This document shows positions 5,374-5,573 of a stretch of DNA of 5,573 nucleotides, one piece after another. The notes beneath the pieces were generated by a model. That model saw nothing but the letters and a program-made list of their open reading frames with translations, was not told the origin of the DNA and did not search any database. The position numbers and the translations under genes are program-made. Source of the DNA: an uncultured Bacilli bacterium (GTDB taxonomy: Bacteria > Bacillota_I > Bacilli_A > RF39 > UBA660); NCBI GenBank assembly GCA_905236935.1, contig CAJOQL010000055.1, forward strand, positions 1 to 5,573, given 5' to 3'. Every line of letters starts with the position of its first letter. Positions within the stretch are counted from its first letter, which is position 1.

Positions 5374-5573
5374 ATGGAACGAAATTATTATAACGAAATT
5401 AAAGAACAACTTATAAACTTTGAAGTTTATAAAAAAGTAAAAGAGTATTCTAAAAATAGAAAAGAATTAGAAACTTATTATAATGTTGGAAAACTACTAA
5501 TAGAAGCACAAGGTGGAGAGGAATATGCTAAATATGGAAATGGTTTAATTAAAGAATATTCAAAAAAATTAAC
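5374..5573 (+). CDS. DUF1016 N-terminal domain protein (YhcG-type PDDEXK nuclease family), 5' part, truncated by window edge
   Basis: The first 66 codons of a gene that continues past the right edge. The pattern is that of the DUF1016 N-terminal domain: a helical lead (6-30), then YYNVGKLLIEAQGG (35-48), corresponding to the family's YW.IG..I....G, then YAKYGNGLIKEYSKKL (51-66), corresponding to its YG...I..LS..L. Full-length members usually carry a C-terminal PDDEXK nuclease-like domain (YhcG), which lies outside the window, so nuclease function is inferred from family only. The ATG at 5374 has AAAGGA 5 bases upstream. The family is widespread and often found near type I restriction and other defence genes. 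It is divergent from the DUF1292 operon, with about 240 bases between starts. No promoter is convincing. Confidence 0.8.
   Translation, partial: MERNYYNEIKEQLINFEVYKKVKEYSKNRKELETYYNVGKLLIEAQGGEEYAKYGNGLIKEYSKKL

Overview
The window is strongly AT-rich (roughly a quarter G+C judged by eye), with A/T-heavy codon choice and purine-rich Shine-Dalgarno sites. It carries a Bacillus-type LexA operator, a DUF1292 protein and a Firmicutes-style Y-family polymerase. All tryptophans I checked are TGG, and the one TGA-terminated gene is followed at once by a terminator, so the standard bacterial code fits. Together this suggests a low-GC member of the Bacillota, perhaps an uncultured Erysipelotrichia/RF39-like lineage. 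That placement is inference.

Layout, left to right. At 1-621 (minus) is the N-terminal 207 codons of a Y-family translesion DNA polymerase, cut by the window edge. Its sigma-A type promoter has an SOS box in the spacer. Divergent from it, at 763-1422 (plus), is an unrecognised single-pass membrane-anchored protein with a threonine tract, closed by an intrinsic terminator. An intergenic stretch of about 250 bases holds short inverted repeats and a good promoter. It leads to priA at 1674-3848 (plus), the replication-restart helicase, complete and apparently monocistronic. priA converges on a minus-strand pair and shares a bidirectional terminator with it. The pair reads from right to left: a small DUF1292-family protein (4902-5135), then a membrane-anchored protein (3875-4912) that overlaps it by 11 bases. 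At the right edge, divergent from that pair, is the start of a DUF1016/YhcG-type gene (5374 onward), cut by the window.

How the genes relate. The polymerase and PriA both deal with damaged or stalled replication, but they sit in separate transcription units. The minus-strand pair looks translationally coupled. Its larger member has the spacing and residue pattern of a lytic-transglycosylase (SLT/lysozyme-like) domain, but with asparagine where the catalytic glutamate should be; it is the most interesting object here. DUF1016 genes are often found near restriction-modification and other defence loci, so sequence to the right may be accessory. I see no mobile element, CRISPR array, tRNA or rRNA, and nothing that by itself proves a new system.
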